A stretch of 64,000 bases of DNA from Rhyacophila brunnea (taxonomy: Eukaryota; Arthropoda; Insecta; Trichoptera; Rhyacophilidae). Position numbers and translations under genes: made by a program. The DNA lies in NCBI GenBank assembly GCA_022495005.1, contig JAGYXB010000018.1, positions 558,001 to 622,000 on the forward strand. The letters are read 5' to 3'. Shown in pieces: positions 1 to 11,200 of the stretch (positions are counted from its first letter, which is position 1; each line of letters begins with the position of its first letter). Below the pieces are notes generated by a model. It had not been told where the DNA came from and made no database searches. It saw only the letters and a list, made by a program, of their open reading frames with translations.

Positions 1-230
1 CTGTTGAATCATATAAACTTGACAATTCTATGTAGGTATTAATAAATACTTTTTTTTGTACTTGATAGAAATACTGAATAAATATAGAATACTGAAATGT
101 CATTTTGACATTTCATATTGATTTTCATAGTAACGCACGTATATATTAATAGTTTAATTGCTAGGACTGGACACACAAGAAAAAAATTGTACTGGGCAAA
201 TAAGAATACGAGCTAATAAAAACGTGGTAA
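1..230 (+). mobile_element. Helentron-like (HINE) element, copy A, cut by window edge
   Basis: This matches the middle and one end of the repeat family seen at 28231, 29496 and 36997. Shared landmarks are the CTGTTGAATCATATAAACTTG block at the window start, the TGACATTTCA palindromic stretch near 105-115, the TAGTAACGCACGTATA block, a TGGACACACAAGAA tandem motif and the terminal AATAAAAACGTGGTAA. The other terminus lies outside the window. Compared with copy B it lacks the segment holding the small MAK... reading frame. The repeat relationship is clear; the Helentron class is an inference from copies B-D. Confidence 0.7.
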
Positions 231-1227
231 AATATAAATACTTAGATAGATAAATTTATATTTTTTAAATGAATTTATTTGAACGATAGCAGTTGTGTGA
301 AATCCAAATATTACATTTTCTACATTTAAAGTTGTTTTGAAGTAGGTACTTACTGCATGTCCAGAGAGAGTAAAAAAAAGTTTATTTCACAAAACAGTAC
401 TAAACTAACTTGTAATACAGTAATAAATTCCTAACATACCTACTTGGGAAGTTTGAACGGGTCTCTCAGTGGGGAGAGCCTTGTATTGGGATCAGCGAGC
501 AATTTTAATTTAATTAATTGCTCAAAGAAGGAGACTTTTGGAGGCACTTGTAACTTTTGCCGAAGAAACTTTCATTGTGATTTATATGGATAAGCTCAAT
601 TTAAATTTTATTCCTGACTAGGTAGGTACTTGGAATGAGAACTTTAAATTTCATTTTATATAAACTTTATAGGATCTTTACATTTTTTTATAATTTTCAG
701 TATAAAATTTTAACTTACAATATAACGTCTAGACTAGACGATACCCTGTCCTATGAGATTAATTTTTATTATTAACCATATTATTATGATAGTATTAAAT
801 CTTCATACCATCGAAAACATCAGCAATATTCTTTGACGCATATAACGAAATTGATTCGTCAACATATTTAAAATAGGCCTTTAATCGGTTCAAACCAGTC
901 ATACAATAATTATTACAAAGTATTACAAAATCCTTGCAACTAATACCATAGCTATAACAATATAACCTCTCAAACATATACGTACTTAAAATAAACTTCC
1001 GTCTAATATTATTGTGTTATAACTGCCATCTTCAACAATAAATTATTTTTAGCTACAGGTGTGATTCTAGGAAAAGTGTACATAATTATTTTTAACAATC
1101 TACTTATATATGAACGTAGATGGAATTTAAGTTTTTATTTTATTTTTTTATCGTGGTAAGCCTCCAAATCAGTCCGTACCTGAGCTTCCACGCCCCTTTC
1201 CTCGCCGTTGATCGAATATACATTTAA
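231..1227. other. No gene or repeat recognised
   Basis: AT-rich sequence between the HINE-like copy and the first mariner. Open frames are short (60 codons or fewer) and show no motif. Confidence 0.5.
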
Positions 1228-2533
1228 TACGAGGGTGGGTCAATAAGTCCTTAGAAAAGCCGACAGGTGGCGCGACTAGTACTGCAAGCGGTTTGTTTTC
1301 ATGCAGCGGCACTACCGATTCAGTATGCTGCGAAGTTTCAATCAGATTGGTCGGGTTGTTGTGTGTTTCTCGTACATTTAAAAAAAAAATTTGCTTGTGG
1401 AAAATGGAAAAATGGAAAATGGAGAAAATTGAGTTTAGAGCTGTTATTAAACATTTTAATATAAAAGGGTTAACAGCAAAGGAAATAAAAAATGAGTTGG
1501 ATTTAGTTCACGGCATATCTGCTCCTTCACTTGCAACTATTTATAACTGGTTAAATGAATTTAAACGTGGTCGTACATCAACAAAGGATGAACCACGCTC
1601 AGGACGTCCTGTAGAGGTGACTACACCAGAAATGATCAATAAAATCCACGATATGGTGTTAAGTGACCGAAGATTAAAGTTGAGTGAGATAATTGAGGTT
1701 ACAGGGATCTCAAAAGGTAGCGTCATTTCTATTTTACATGACAAATTGGGCATGAAAAATATTTCTGCAAGATGGGTGCCGCGTTTGCTCACAGTCGACA
1801 ATAAACGCAATAGGGTGGTGGCCTCTAAAGCCCTGTTGTCGCTCATGCAACGCAATCCGGATGAATTTTTTCATCGCTTTGTGACTGTAGATGAAACATG
1901 GATACACCACTATACTCCCGAGACGAAAGAACAGTCAAAGCAGTGGATTGCGAAGGCAAACCATGTCCAAAGAAGGCGAAAACCGTAAAATCAGCTGGTA
2001 AGGTTATGGCTACTGTATTTTGGGATGCACGTGAAATTATTTTCGTTGACTATTTGGAAAAAGGAAAAACAATAACAGGGGATTATTATGCATCTTTATT
2101 GGACCAGCTAAAAAACAAAATTGAAGAAAAACGGCCTCATTTAAACAGGAAAAAAATCCTCTTTCATCAGGACAATGCCCGTGTTCACACATGTTTACGA
2201 TCAATGGCTAAAATTGAAGAATTGAAGTTCGAATTGGTCGACCACCCACCGTATTCGCCAGATTTAGCCCCCAGTGACTTTTTCCTTTTCCCAAACTTAA
2301 AAAAATGGCTAAGTGGACAACGTTTTTTTTCAAATGAAGAAGTCATCGATCGGACAAATGCTTATTTTGAGGACCTTCCGAAAACTTATTTTTCTGACGG
2401 TTTAAAAAAAATTGAGAAACGTCTAACCAAGTGTATTGAGCTCCAAGGAAATTATGTTGAGAAATAAAAAAAAAATACAAAAAAAAACCTGTTTTAATGC
2501 TTTTTTCTAAGGAATTATTGACCCACCCTCGTA
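1228..2533 (+). mobile_element. irritans-type mariner, copy 1 (frameshifted)
   Basis: Complete mariner of 1302 bp (1230-2531) flanked by TA duplications at 1228-1229 and 2532-2533. The inverted repeats begin CGAGGGTGGGTCAATAAG and match over about 28 bp with one mismatch and small indels near the inner edge. By eye it differs from the copy at 16519-17821 at about a dozen positions plus one single-base gap, so the two copies are about 99% identical and must be recent. Termini and tandem A-runs after the stop codon are preserved, so it could still move if transposase is supplied in trans; that is an inference. Confidence 0.95.
1404..2467 (+). pseudogene. mariner transposase pseudogene (DD34D), one-base frameshift
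   Basis: Transposase reading frame of the first mariner. The N-terminal part (ATG at 1404, helix-turn-helix region, the WVPRLLT linker motif typical of mariner, and the first catalytic Asp in VTVDETW) is open up to about 1955. There one A is missing relative to the intact copy (GCGAAGGC instead of GCGAAAGGC), shifting the frame. The C-terminal part, with the second catalytic Asp in FHQDNARVH and the third in YSPDLAPSD, continues in another frame to the TAA at 2465-2467. Both halves are otherwise undamaged, so inactivation is recent. Several amino-acid differences from the other copy (for example H for R just before FVTVDE) are seen. It is not expected to make active enzyme. Confidence 0.93.
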
Positions 2534-2863
2534 TCAACAAATAGAATTTATTTATTAATACTACGTTCGCGATGTAGTAGCAGATAAAGAGTGTTTTTAT
2601 TATTTTATATTTTTGATTCCATCTACCAGTCTACCCGGAATCGTGGAACCAAACTTAAAAAAAAAAAACCTTAAATAAGTTGGGACGTCACTATGGTTAA
2701 TTATTATGATTTAAAAAATATGAACATTATTAAGTCTATCACAAACTCCTAGTAGCAAATTGGATGAGGGCGCGAAGAGTCAAGTAAGACCTTCGTATCA
2801 TAAACGAAAGAACCATCTACGCAGTGTCCTCGAGGGATCACTAACAGACACTAGACTTGTCCC

Positions 2864-2995
2864 ATGGGTTGTCCTCGCAAGGGACTAAGTTGTGAACATT
2901 GTGAAAAAGGGTGCAGAAAAGGTGCACTCGACGTGCTAGAGATAGACAACTTACGATTATGCAGATTGTGTAGACATGAAAAATATTCCAAGTAA
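2864..2995 (+). other. Small Cys-rich ORF ending on a splice-donor consensus (uncertain)
   Basis: A 43-codon ORF starting ATGGG in a fair initiation context. It has Cys residues at positions 3, 10, 13, 17, 33 and 36, in the order C-x6-C-x2-C-x3-C-x15-C-x2-C-R. The segment SCEHCEKGCRK faintly recalls the first finger of nuclear receptors (CEGCKGFFRR), and LCRLCRHEK recalls the second (C-x2-C-R-x2-K). The frame runs into AAGTAAGTA, a textbook 5' splice donor. An upstream in-frame TAG at 2852 leaves no obvious acceptor. It could be a relic exon, or chance in AT-rich DNA. I do not assign a function. Confidence 0.2.
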
Positions 2996-3346
2996 GTATA
3001 CTAAGGGCAGTAGTTGAAGTGACGAAATGAGCGGTGTGTTGGTAACCAACTTACCTGCCTTGCGATGCTAAATCACTTTATATTTCAGATAATATTTACT
3101 CAATTTACATAAGATTTGAGCTATTTCTATAATCACGGATAAAACTAATAGTAAGTTATGATATAAAAATATGTATAAAATATAGATACAGTCAAACCTG
3201 CCATTTCCAGTTTAAAATACTCTCACAATGATAATATCATAATAATTATTATGAAACAGTATTAATTAACATAGTGAGAAAAAGGTTTAATAACATATCA
3301 ATTTGAAAACTTCATCTACTGTTTAATTTATCAGATAAAACAAATA

Positions 3347-3546
3347 GGTACAAGTTGGTTATGGGGAAGCCAGCGGCAAACACATTTTGAAAATAGCCAA
3401 TATACTGGATTGTTTATTAGGTTGGGTCAGTATAAGTTGGGTTAGGTTAAGTTAGGTTTTCATTCTTGAAATTCATGAATTTTGCCAAAATCGGCAATCA
3501 CAGTTAACGCGGTTACTGCCTGGCTTCCCTATAACCGATTTGTACC
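3347..3546. mobile_element. 200-bp MITE with 27-bp inverted ends
   Basis: Left end GGTACAAGTTGGTTATGGGG and right end (reverse complement) GGTACAAATCGGTTATAGGG match at 24 of 27 positions, continuing through AAGCCAG. Flanks AACAAATA (3339-3346) and AACAAATT (3547-3554) look like an 8-bp target duplication with one mismatch. The interior contains GGTTAGGTTAAGTTAGG, a degenerate TTAGG-like run. No coding capacity. The 8-bp duplication hints at hAT or a related superfamily but the ends are not canonical. Confidence 0.7.
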
Positions 3547-3554
3547 AACAAATT

Positions 3555-4456
3555 AATATGTTCAAGTAAAATAAATAGAAAAAAAATCTGACGTATTTAA
3601 GTGGCAACTCAAAAAATAAAAAGCATGTGTTTTTTCAATTTCAAAATAAACTTCTGCATGGTTGGTAACTTGCGTTATAATTAACTGAAGTTATTTTCTG
3701 AAACTTTCGAGCAAACAAGAGGGAAGGGAAACTTTAATATCGTAATAAAATATTGCGGCTGCCGTCTGTAATAACGTCTACCCAATCTGGACCCATGCAC
3801 GTGAGGATTTTACTGCCGACTTCATTAATAAGTTTATATCTTTACAATTTGACATTGTTTATCTTTCTAAAATATGATAAAGTTGCAGCTTTTTGAAAAC
3901 CACACAGACAATGTTTACTCTAATTACATCGTTTATTTAATTAAATTAATTAGTATTAATTTATATAATGTTTACGTTTGTTTTATATTGTAACATATTT
4001 TTGTATTATTACTCTGTATTGAAATGTACTGTAGGGTGTATATATGCGAACGCCGTTCTAAGTGTATCGAAAAGGAATCTGTTCAGCTCAGAGAGCAAAC
4101 CAACGTTATTCAGAGTAAAAAGCGGTGATAGTGTACTATGACAGTTGTGACCACTAGATATACGAGAATGAATAATAGATTTTGCTGAACAAAAAGCCAT
4201 GACAATTTTTAAACGTAACCTATCATCCTTATTAATATTTTCATGGTTCCTATAAATTTCAATATTAGTCTCAAAGTCAAACACAGGCCACATTATTCAC
4301 AATCACAATAAAATGCATCCCGGCTACAATTTTATTCTCTGTACCTACAATTATTTCACAATTCTTTGTCCGGAAAATTATTTGTCGCATATTTATAAAC
4401 CAAAACATATTTTTGATAATGAACAAAGTATAGATAATTATTACCCACTACTTATA
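3555..4456. other. No gene recognised
   Basis: AT-rich. The 94-codon minus-strand frame near 4009-4293 shows no motif or composition change and is probably chance. Confidence 0.45.
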
Positions 4457-4675
4457 ACCACGATAGCCGTGCGGCTTAAACGTCGGACTATAGAGTCGTG
4501 GGTCTCAGGTTTGAATCCTCGGTCTATCCAGTACACATATTGTTTGTAAATTTGTGTATAATTCTGAGTATGGACATTAACCTATTAAAGGTTGAGCCCA
4601 CTGGCTGACGTCCATTTCTCGTAAAAACAAAAACTCTTAATCTTATTAGGATCGGACATGGTTGGAAAGTTATTA
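4457..4675 (+). repeat. tRNA-headed SINE, family 1, copy 1
   Basis: Near full-length copy. The head shows an A-box-like TAGCCGTGCGGCTTA and a B box GGTTTGAATCC, the internal RNA polymerase III promoter layout of tRNA-derived SINEs. The body has the family landmarks: CACATATTGTTT, GAGTATGGAC, the GGTTGAGC...TGGCTGACGTCC block, CTCGTAAAAACAAAA, and the end GGATCGGACATGGTTGGAAA. It lacks the CTCCACTCTGTGGAGG stretch of other copies. Confidence 0.8.
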
Positions 4676-6439
4676 CTGATTTGACTACATATTAATTAAT
4701 AAAAAAACTATTTCACCTCGATATGTGTATAATATAAAATTAAATATAGTTCACGAAATATCTTAAAGAAAAAAAGTCCATACTATATAGACTTTACATG
4801 AATTTAATAATATTTTAAATGCTTACCGTGGGATAACGACTTTCTAAAAAATTGAGTAAATCCGTCTACACTATGTATGTGTGTGCTTTGAGATAGCCTA
4901 TTAAAAAAAACATAGTCTATAATAATATAATTCCAGACACTACAGAAAATTATAAAATCATATTTTGATAATTGACGCCTTGAATGAAAAACATAAGTTC
5001 TAAAAAGAGTGTAAAAATAAATTATATTACGAAAAATGTTCCAATATGGTGAATTTTATGTTTTTTTTTTAACCAAAATAACAAAACTTCCTTGCAAATT
5101 TAATAACACTGACCAAAGTATAAAATATAAATAATAATCGGTATTTTTCTGTCTGGCGTGGACAAAAAGCATAATATTGTAAGGTAGGTAAAGGATTTTT
5201 AATAATAGTTTCATATTATTTCAAAACTAATAAAAAATTGTGTGGGCGCAATAGCTTTGAAGATTTTTATTGAAGGCGTGGAAAATTTATAAACATTGCA
5301 AAGGAAATTCTAGATACTGAGTGGTCCACATTATTTAAAGATACAGGGATACATTTTATATAAATAAAATACTAAGTATAATCGTTAAAATACATTTAAA
5401 CGAATCAAATACAATATTCAGGGCTGCGACTATCCTTGGGGATGCTGCAGGCTGAAATATGCCCGGTCATTAGGAAGGATGGAAGAACTCCACAGAATTG
5501 CAAAGTTTTTTAACAGAATTTGTGCGGATAGGGTACGGTAGTCTGAGCGATGGATCTTTTTTACTCAGACGAAGACAGGCAATATGATGGGAAGAAAAAA
5601 TCACATAATTAAAACTACATCTTTTAAATTAAATGTTTTTCACTAAATAAAATTAATAACACTTACCTACAACCAAACCACTAATAACATGTCTATTTCC
5701 TAGTGCAACAATCATACCATATAAAACTTCAATTTGTATGTTTTGTTGTCAAAACAAAACAATAGAGCGATAATGATTGTCAGCATTTCCTCAATCATAA
5801 AAAGATCAGTAGGGTATATTATGATTTGTTAATAACGACATTAACTCTTGTAGTATATGAACTAAATTTGTATAAATTGGAAAGACAGTCCATGAATCCT
5901 CACTCACTCATCGAGTCTATCACGCAACACACTACTAACTATCGTCAAGAGTCTTTCACTCGACGTAGTCAACCGACGTTTCACTCGAATCAAGTCTCTC
6001 AGGTCATTAATATAATCAATATTTTGATCACATCGATCTTACCTTATCTTAATCTCACGGTGTCATCCTTATCATTGTATTTATTATATTCTCTTATCAA
6101 TAAATAAACTCTCTTCTTGAAACCTACAAACAACAACTACCTCCTCTCTCCTTCACCTCATCTACCGCTAAACTAGTAACATTAAAATATATTATAGGTA
6201 AAAACTAATAACAAAAACCCTCTATATTAATTTTGGTATTTATCACATATAAATTATTTAATGCGATACGTGTTTTGCTCATACAGTAAGCTTTAGATTA
6301 TCATAAAACACCAACAAGTAAATGCTGAAACATCCCTAATTGCGTAATCATAAATAATGGATATAATATATAATATATTTCTTTTAACTGTATATCTCTC
6401 ATTAATTTTTGTTGTAAATACATTGTATTAATAATAATA
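4676..6439. other. No gene recognised; CT-rich stretch at 5880-6180
   Basis: Mostly AT-rich. The stretch 5880-6180 has a different composition (many TCACTC/CTC runs, a TATAAA-like GTATAAATTG near 5870 and AATAAATAAA near 6100), as an LTR or an untranslated region can have. I could not find matching LTR ends or a partner, so it stays unassigned. Confidence 0.35.
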
Positions 6440-6658
6440 GTAAGCGCCAAGGATCATGACGAAGTGGCTACCCCAACGGAAGAGACCCAGAGGCCGTCCA
6501 AGAAGGAGATGGGCTGACGCCGTAGAAGTGGACTGGTTTCATATAGGAAGACCCGGTAACTGGAGAAGTGTGGCAAGATACCGGAGTGAGTGGAGAGCGG
6601 TTGTGGAGGAGGCCAAATCCCACCCCGGGATGTAGCGCCGTGAAAGAAGAAGAAGAAT
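6440..6658 (+). repeat. RTE-like LINE 3'-end fragment L1
   Basis: Reads on the plus strand as the C-terminal tail of a LINE ORF: PRGRPRRRWADAVEVD, then GNWRSVARYRSEWRAVVEEA and a stop. This R-G-R-P-x-x-R-W ... W-R ... R-x-x-W-R pattern is the usual end of RTE-like polyproteins (often mis-annotated as craniofacial development protein 2). It ends in a GAAGAAGAAGAA simple tail. Possible target duplication around AATAATAG on both sides. 5'-truncated, non-functional. Confidence 0.7.
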
Positions 6659-6705
6659 TAAAATAATAGACAATATTATGTAGTAGGTATTTATTCCACT
6701 TTTTT

Positions 6706-6945
6706 TGTTGACCATGTCCGATCCTCAGAAGATGATATGGGCCTCCACAGAGTGGAGGTTTGCATTACGAAATTTTTTTTGTTTTTACGATAAATTAATG
6801 TTAGCCACTTGCCAAACCTATAAGATCCATACTCCGACTCTAAGCACACATTGAAAAACAACATGTGTATTTGCCAGACAAAGGATTCGAACTTGTAACC
6901 CACGACCCTATAAGCTGATGTGTTAGGCCAGCGTGGGCATAAACC
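6706..6945 (-). repeat. tRNA-headed SINE, family 1, copy 2
   Basis: Minus-strand copy. ACCATGTCCGATCCTCAG at the left is the reverse complement of the family 3' end; the CTCCACAGAGTGGAGG hairpin, TTTTTACGA, CCACTTGCC and the B-box remnant GGATTCGAACTTG follow. The head ends in GCGTGGGCATA. Divergent from copy 1, so probably old. Confidence 0.78.
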
Positions 6946-7094
6946 CACATACCTACTTATTCCACATAGATTAATTTAATAATCATGATCGATTTCGTCC
7001 ACTTCATTGGAATTGACTTCAGTTGAATTGTATGTATGTATAAATAGCAATAAAAAGTGTGAATGTGTGTACCAATTGACAATGTCGTTCAAAA

Positions 7095-7526
7095 GTTTAA
7101 AACAGTGATTTCCATCCAGTCTGGCGTATATAAAGGCCAAGATGGTTAAACTAGTGACAAAGTAGATACTTATGTAGGTAGTAACATACCAAGACATAAC
7201 TTAGTATTTCTTACCGTAATCACATTCAAAATGTCACCCCTTAAAAAGTTTTGTTACTAATTTTGGGTAAATTCATTTCATAAATTATTATTTATACTTG
7301 GGATATCGTGATATATATTTACAAATAGCATATTGGTACATAAGTTATCTTAAAACATTGATTATCAGGCCATTAGTTATTAGATTAAAATATAGAGTTA
7401 CACTTTATTGCTTTGAGCTCACACTATATTTTTTTCTCAAAGACTTGCGAATTCTTGAGGAACCGCTTCACAGCTCACGAAGCCTAAGAGTTCCGCGGAA
7501 CCCGGTTGAAAATCACTGGTCTAAAC
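7095..7526. mobile_element. Non-autonomous hAT-like element (416 bp)
   Basis: Element 7103-7518: left end CAGTGATTTCCATCCAG, right end (reverse complement) CAGTGATTTTCAACCGG. Flanks GTTTAAAA (7095-7102) and GTCTAAAC (7519-7526) agree at 6 of 8 positions, as an aged 8-bp hAT duplication would. The right subterminal region has the palindrome GTTCCGCGGAAC. No transposase remains. Open frames crossing it are not meaningful. Confidence 0.55.
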
Positions 7527-7951
7527 GCACTAAATTTGTCATAATAGGAATAAAATTACAAGGATTATGTGCCGTACATCTTGTAATATTTTACTCAATA
7601 GGTATACCTAATGTATTACTACCAAATAATTACAATTGTCATTATAACAGTGAGTTTGATTATCTTTGTCAATGGTTAATTTCTCATACATAATTCACAG
7701 TTTTTTATACCAGCAATTTTAATTCATAAAAAGTTCCTTCTGTAATTATAAGTCTAGACGAAAAATTTAAGTCATTATATTTTCATCATATTTTCTGTAA
7801 CATCTGTTTATGACAGTATTAATTTAATTTATTCAATTTTTTTGGTTCAATTACGCATTCAAGTTCTAGAAATTATCTACTTAAAAATAGCTAGATATAA
7901 ACAAACGAATATAGTATTCTCTATCTCTGAAGGTTTCAAAATTACGTGATT

Positions 7952-8188
7952 CTATCATCTTCAGCTGGGGTCGATCCACTGCTGTAAGAAGGTCTCCGCT
8001 AGCTCCCTCCATTCTTCTCGATCCCTAGTTCTTTGCTGTCACATACATCTACCAGAGTTTGTCTCTTCAGCAGATTTTAGGGCGTCCCAGTGAGCGTTTA
8101 ATGCCACTTGGGTATGATTACATTAGGGCATTTGTCCAGCGGTTGTCTACTCACCGAGCGACATGTCCAGCCCATTGCCTTCGTCTGA
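7952..8188 (-). repeat. RTE-like LINE 3'-end fragment L2
   Basis: On the minus strand it shows the LINE C-terminal landmarks: a GGGCTGGACATGTC (GHV-type) block, then GATCGAGAAGAATGGAGGGA (DREEWRE) and CAGCAGTGGATCGACCCC before the stop, with a GATGATAG tail at the left end. Frameshifts are present. 5'-truncated relic. Confidence 0.65.
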
Positions 8189-8348
8189 CGAAGACATATT
8201 TAGTTATGCAAAATGTATTTTGTTTTAAAAGTTCTATTTTAATGTTTTATTTATATTTTTCTTGAATTGTTGTTATTTTTTATTTTATTTTTTTTTCCAC
8301 AATAAGCTTTGCAAGTCAAACATATTTTCATTGAATTAAGACTACAAC

Positions 8349-9576
8349 GTGTAGATCAGTAGTCGGCAATCTACTACCCGCGGGTAGAGTAGGGTATTTC
8401 CCGAGAAAATCTCAATCTCGAGATTCGGGATTTCCAGAAAATAATTCTCGAGAATTCTCGAGATATCGGGAAATTTAAAAAAAACCTGTAAAAATCCTAA
8501 AATAAGTGTAAAAACAGACAAATTCCAAAAAAAAAATATGATTTTTTTTATTTATGTAAGATGGCAAACAAAATAGAAGTAGGAAAACAGAAATAATTCA
8601 AAACATTACTTATTGAAATGGAATATCAAAAAACACACACTGTTAATCGCGTACGCTTTTGAGACACAAAATTCCCATATGTTGCAAAAATTGCGCTCAT
8701 TTTGAGTCGACGTTGGCTTAATTGTGTTAAATGCCCCGATCAGTCTTTGAAGGTTTTGTGTTTTCTGTTAATTGTCTGATTAATATTTGATAATAAAGAA
8801 ATCCCGAATCCCGAGAAAAGATTCTCGAGATCCGAGATTTCCCGAATTGCTAAAAATTTCAAATCTCGAGATTCGGGATGGAAAATCTCGAGAAACCCAA
8901 CTCTACTCGCGGGTAATTGAATTACCCACTACAACATTTTGGGTTACCCGCCAAGAAAATATGATAATATTTTCAAATTATTATTTTTATATAATTATTA
9001 AAAAAAATAATGTTTTTTTTCAATTATAAATTTTAACCAAGTAACTGAAGGTCATTTTTTATGTTGTTATCATTGAACGTGAAGAACATGATCACATGAA
9101 TACAATATTGTCATGCTGGGCGTCATTACCACAAAAATCTTCATGCTTATAAAAATTGCATTTGCTCTATTATCAGCATTTGGTTCAACATATTATTCTT
9201 GTGAGCAAACATTTTCTCAAATGAAAATGTCTCCAGAATACTCTGCGAAATCGATTAACACCAGAGAATTTCGATTCTCGTGCTCGACTTAAAACAACTA
9301 CGTATTTGCCAAATGTTGAAAAACTTAAAAAAAACATTCAAAACCAAGGAAGCCACTAATAAAAATATTGTATTAAGTAATGTATGTTTTTATAATTTTG
9401 TATTTACATATAAATATATCAATATATATATATAAGTACAATTTTATTTTATAAAAATAAAATTGTTTTTTAAAAATATTAAATTGTTTCAAACTTTTAC
9501 CCACTAACCAAATAAATTTATCATAATTGATTTTTTTACCCAGTCTCTCAAAAGGTTGCCGACCACTGGTGTACCT
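8349..9576 (+). mobile_element. hAT relic with transposase scrap, hosting a nested MITE
   Basis: Outer element 8357-9568. Left end CAGTAGTCGGCAATCTACTA and right end (reverse complement) CAGTGGTCGGCAACCTTTTG; flanks GTGTAGAT and GTGTACCT agree at 6 of 8. At 9176-9260 the plus strand reads FGSTYYSCEQTFSQMK, a recognisable piece of the hAT C-terminal dimerisation region (usual form G-S-T-Y-x-C-E-x-x-F-S-x-M-K). Everything upstream of it is lost. The element is interrupted by a 521-bp MITE at 8387-8907. Confidence 0.75.
8379..8915. mobile_element. Nested MITE filled with TCTCGAGA palindromes
   Basis: Element 8387-8907 is bracketed by perfect copies of CGCGGGTA (8379-8386 and 8908-8915), an 8-bp target duplication inside the hAT relic. 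Both ends are crowded with CTCGAGA/TCTCGAGA and CCCGA/TCGGG motifs; ends read AGTAGGGTATTTCCCGAGA on the left and AGTAGAGTTGGGTTTCTC (reverse complement) on the right. The middle is plain AT-rich DNA. Subterminal short repeats of this kind often bind hAT transposase; the class is inferred from the 8-bp duplication. Confidence 0.72.
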
Positions 9577-11092
9577 AACCGATTTTATTTTATTTTTAAA
9601 CGGTACATGTTCAACTTACAACGGTACTTAAATTATAGTTTATCAATTTATGGCTACGGCCGTATGTTGTAGCTTAACCACTGGGGAATGCCAAAAGAAA
9701 TGGCGTATTTCAAATAACACTACCTTATCCTTATTAATTCTTGTCAAATTTGGGATCACAGAGATCATCAATATAATTTTTTATCGTAAATATTTCACTA
9801 TAATAATGTCAACATAAATTATACTGATGGTTTTATAAATGCGTTTAAAAATTAATAAATGTAAAAAATCTTAACACCGCTGCCCATTTATGTACTGAAA
9901 TATGACTATATTCTAAAACATTAGAGCGATGGGTTTAAAAGAATACTATTGTATGTAATAAAAATACTTTATGCAGTCATCAAATGTTTAAAATGAATTT
10001 AAAGGATAATAAGGCTTCAAAATTATATAAATAGATTATCTACAATATTTAAGGTATGTCCAGGATCATGCTTTGAAAATAAAACAAAAGCTTCGTTTTG
10101 ACCTACGCTGAGCATGTCCCCCCTTAATTTAAGATTGTTTTAGATATTTAGATCGTATATCGATTATGGTTTGGTCTAGATACGGCTTAATTACTATTCA
10201 AAATACTATGCACCATTTATGTCGAATCTTAACTATAAGTATATGGAATCTACCTATTGACAATTAAATATTTGTTTCCAAAAACCTCGTAACAGTTTCA
10301 TTGCGAGTCGGTAATGAATTCTTCAGCTTGTCGGAAATGATATAACTGTCGGGCTGTTTCCTTTGCTTCCTGCAGAAATTCAATAATATTTCCAGCCCAC
10401 TGGAATATTAATGTGACCAATTAAGGAAATTACTGCCAGGGAAACAATGAATTTCCGCTATGTGTTCAGATGACTATATACCGTATACGTAGTTGGACTC
10501 GAATAGGAATTGAAGAATCGTGAAATAAATAAGTAAATTTCTTCAGATTTTATTTTTAATTGCATTTCAAATGATTCTTTAAGGCGTTTGTTTAATATCA
10601 AAAGCACAACATCATATTCCGTATTTCAAACAAGTATTTAATTACTTAATTATGTATTTGTCTTGAATCAACTGTTTGTTTTCAACGCATAATCTGTCTT
10701 TCTTGAACGCCCGTAAATTTTCATGTGAAAGAAATTGTTTCTTTGTTGCGCAATCGTATAAATAAAATACCCACGTCGCATCACTACGTACTCACATAAA
10801 ATACACCGGATTTATCGAAATAGATACATAACTAATCTATATTAGTATTCCAAGCGAAGCGTTCTTTAGCTATGAATATTGATACCGTATATCACTTAGA
10901 TTATGATATAAAATAGTATTATTGACCGCATCGCAAAAAATCATGACAGGTGGCACTGCCGCTTAGTATTTTTCCTATTTAATGATAATTGACTATTTAC
11001 TATTACTAAAAAACTGTATGTTAAACTCAAATTTACATTATTTTCCGTTCCCTATATTATAAAACAAATCGAGGGTTTCTTGTTTGACTCTC
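9577..11092. other. No gene recognised
   Basis: AT-rich, no long frames and no repeat that I can match elsewhere in the window. Confidence 0.5.
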
Positions 11093-11200
11093 GGATCTGG
11101 CAAAATTGACATGCTCTTTTTCAATGTGTCTTTAGACCCAGAGCATGGGCCTAATAGATTTAGCGACATTTCTTTTAAAAAAATATGTTACAAGACTTCT
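11093..11200 (+). repeat. SINE family 1, copy 3 (fragment)
   Basis: Contains GGATCTGGCAAAATTGACAT, TTTTTCAATGTGT, GAGCATGGGCCTAATAG and a decayed TAGCGACATTTCT, in family order. Head and 3' end missing. Confidence 0.55.

Noticed and set aside
3400..3470. GGTTAGGTTAAGTTAGG run resembling the insect telomere repeat TTAGG
   Set aside because: Only a few degenerate units, and they lie inside a MITE with its own inverted ends; not a telomeric tract.
5826..6107. 93-codon frame in a CT-rich stretch, considered as an LTR or gene piece
   Set aside because: No protein motif, no matching LTR partner and no clear TG...CA ends; composition alone is insufficient.
7298..7693. 131-codon plus-strand frame
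   Set aside because: It runs across the right end of the hAT-like element at 7103-7518 and its flank, so it cannot be one gene; no motif.
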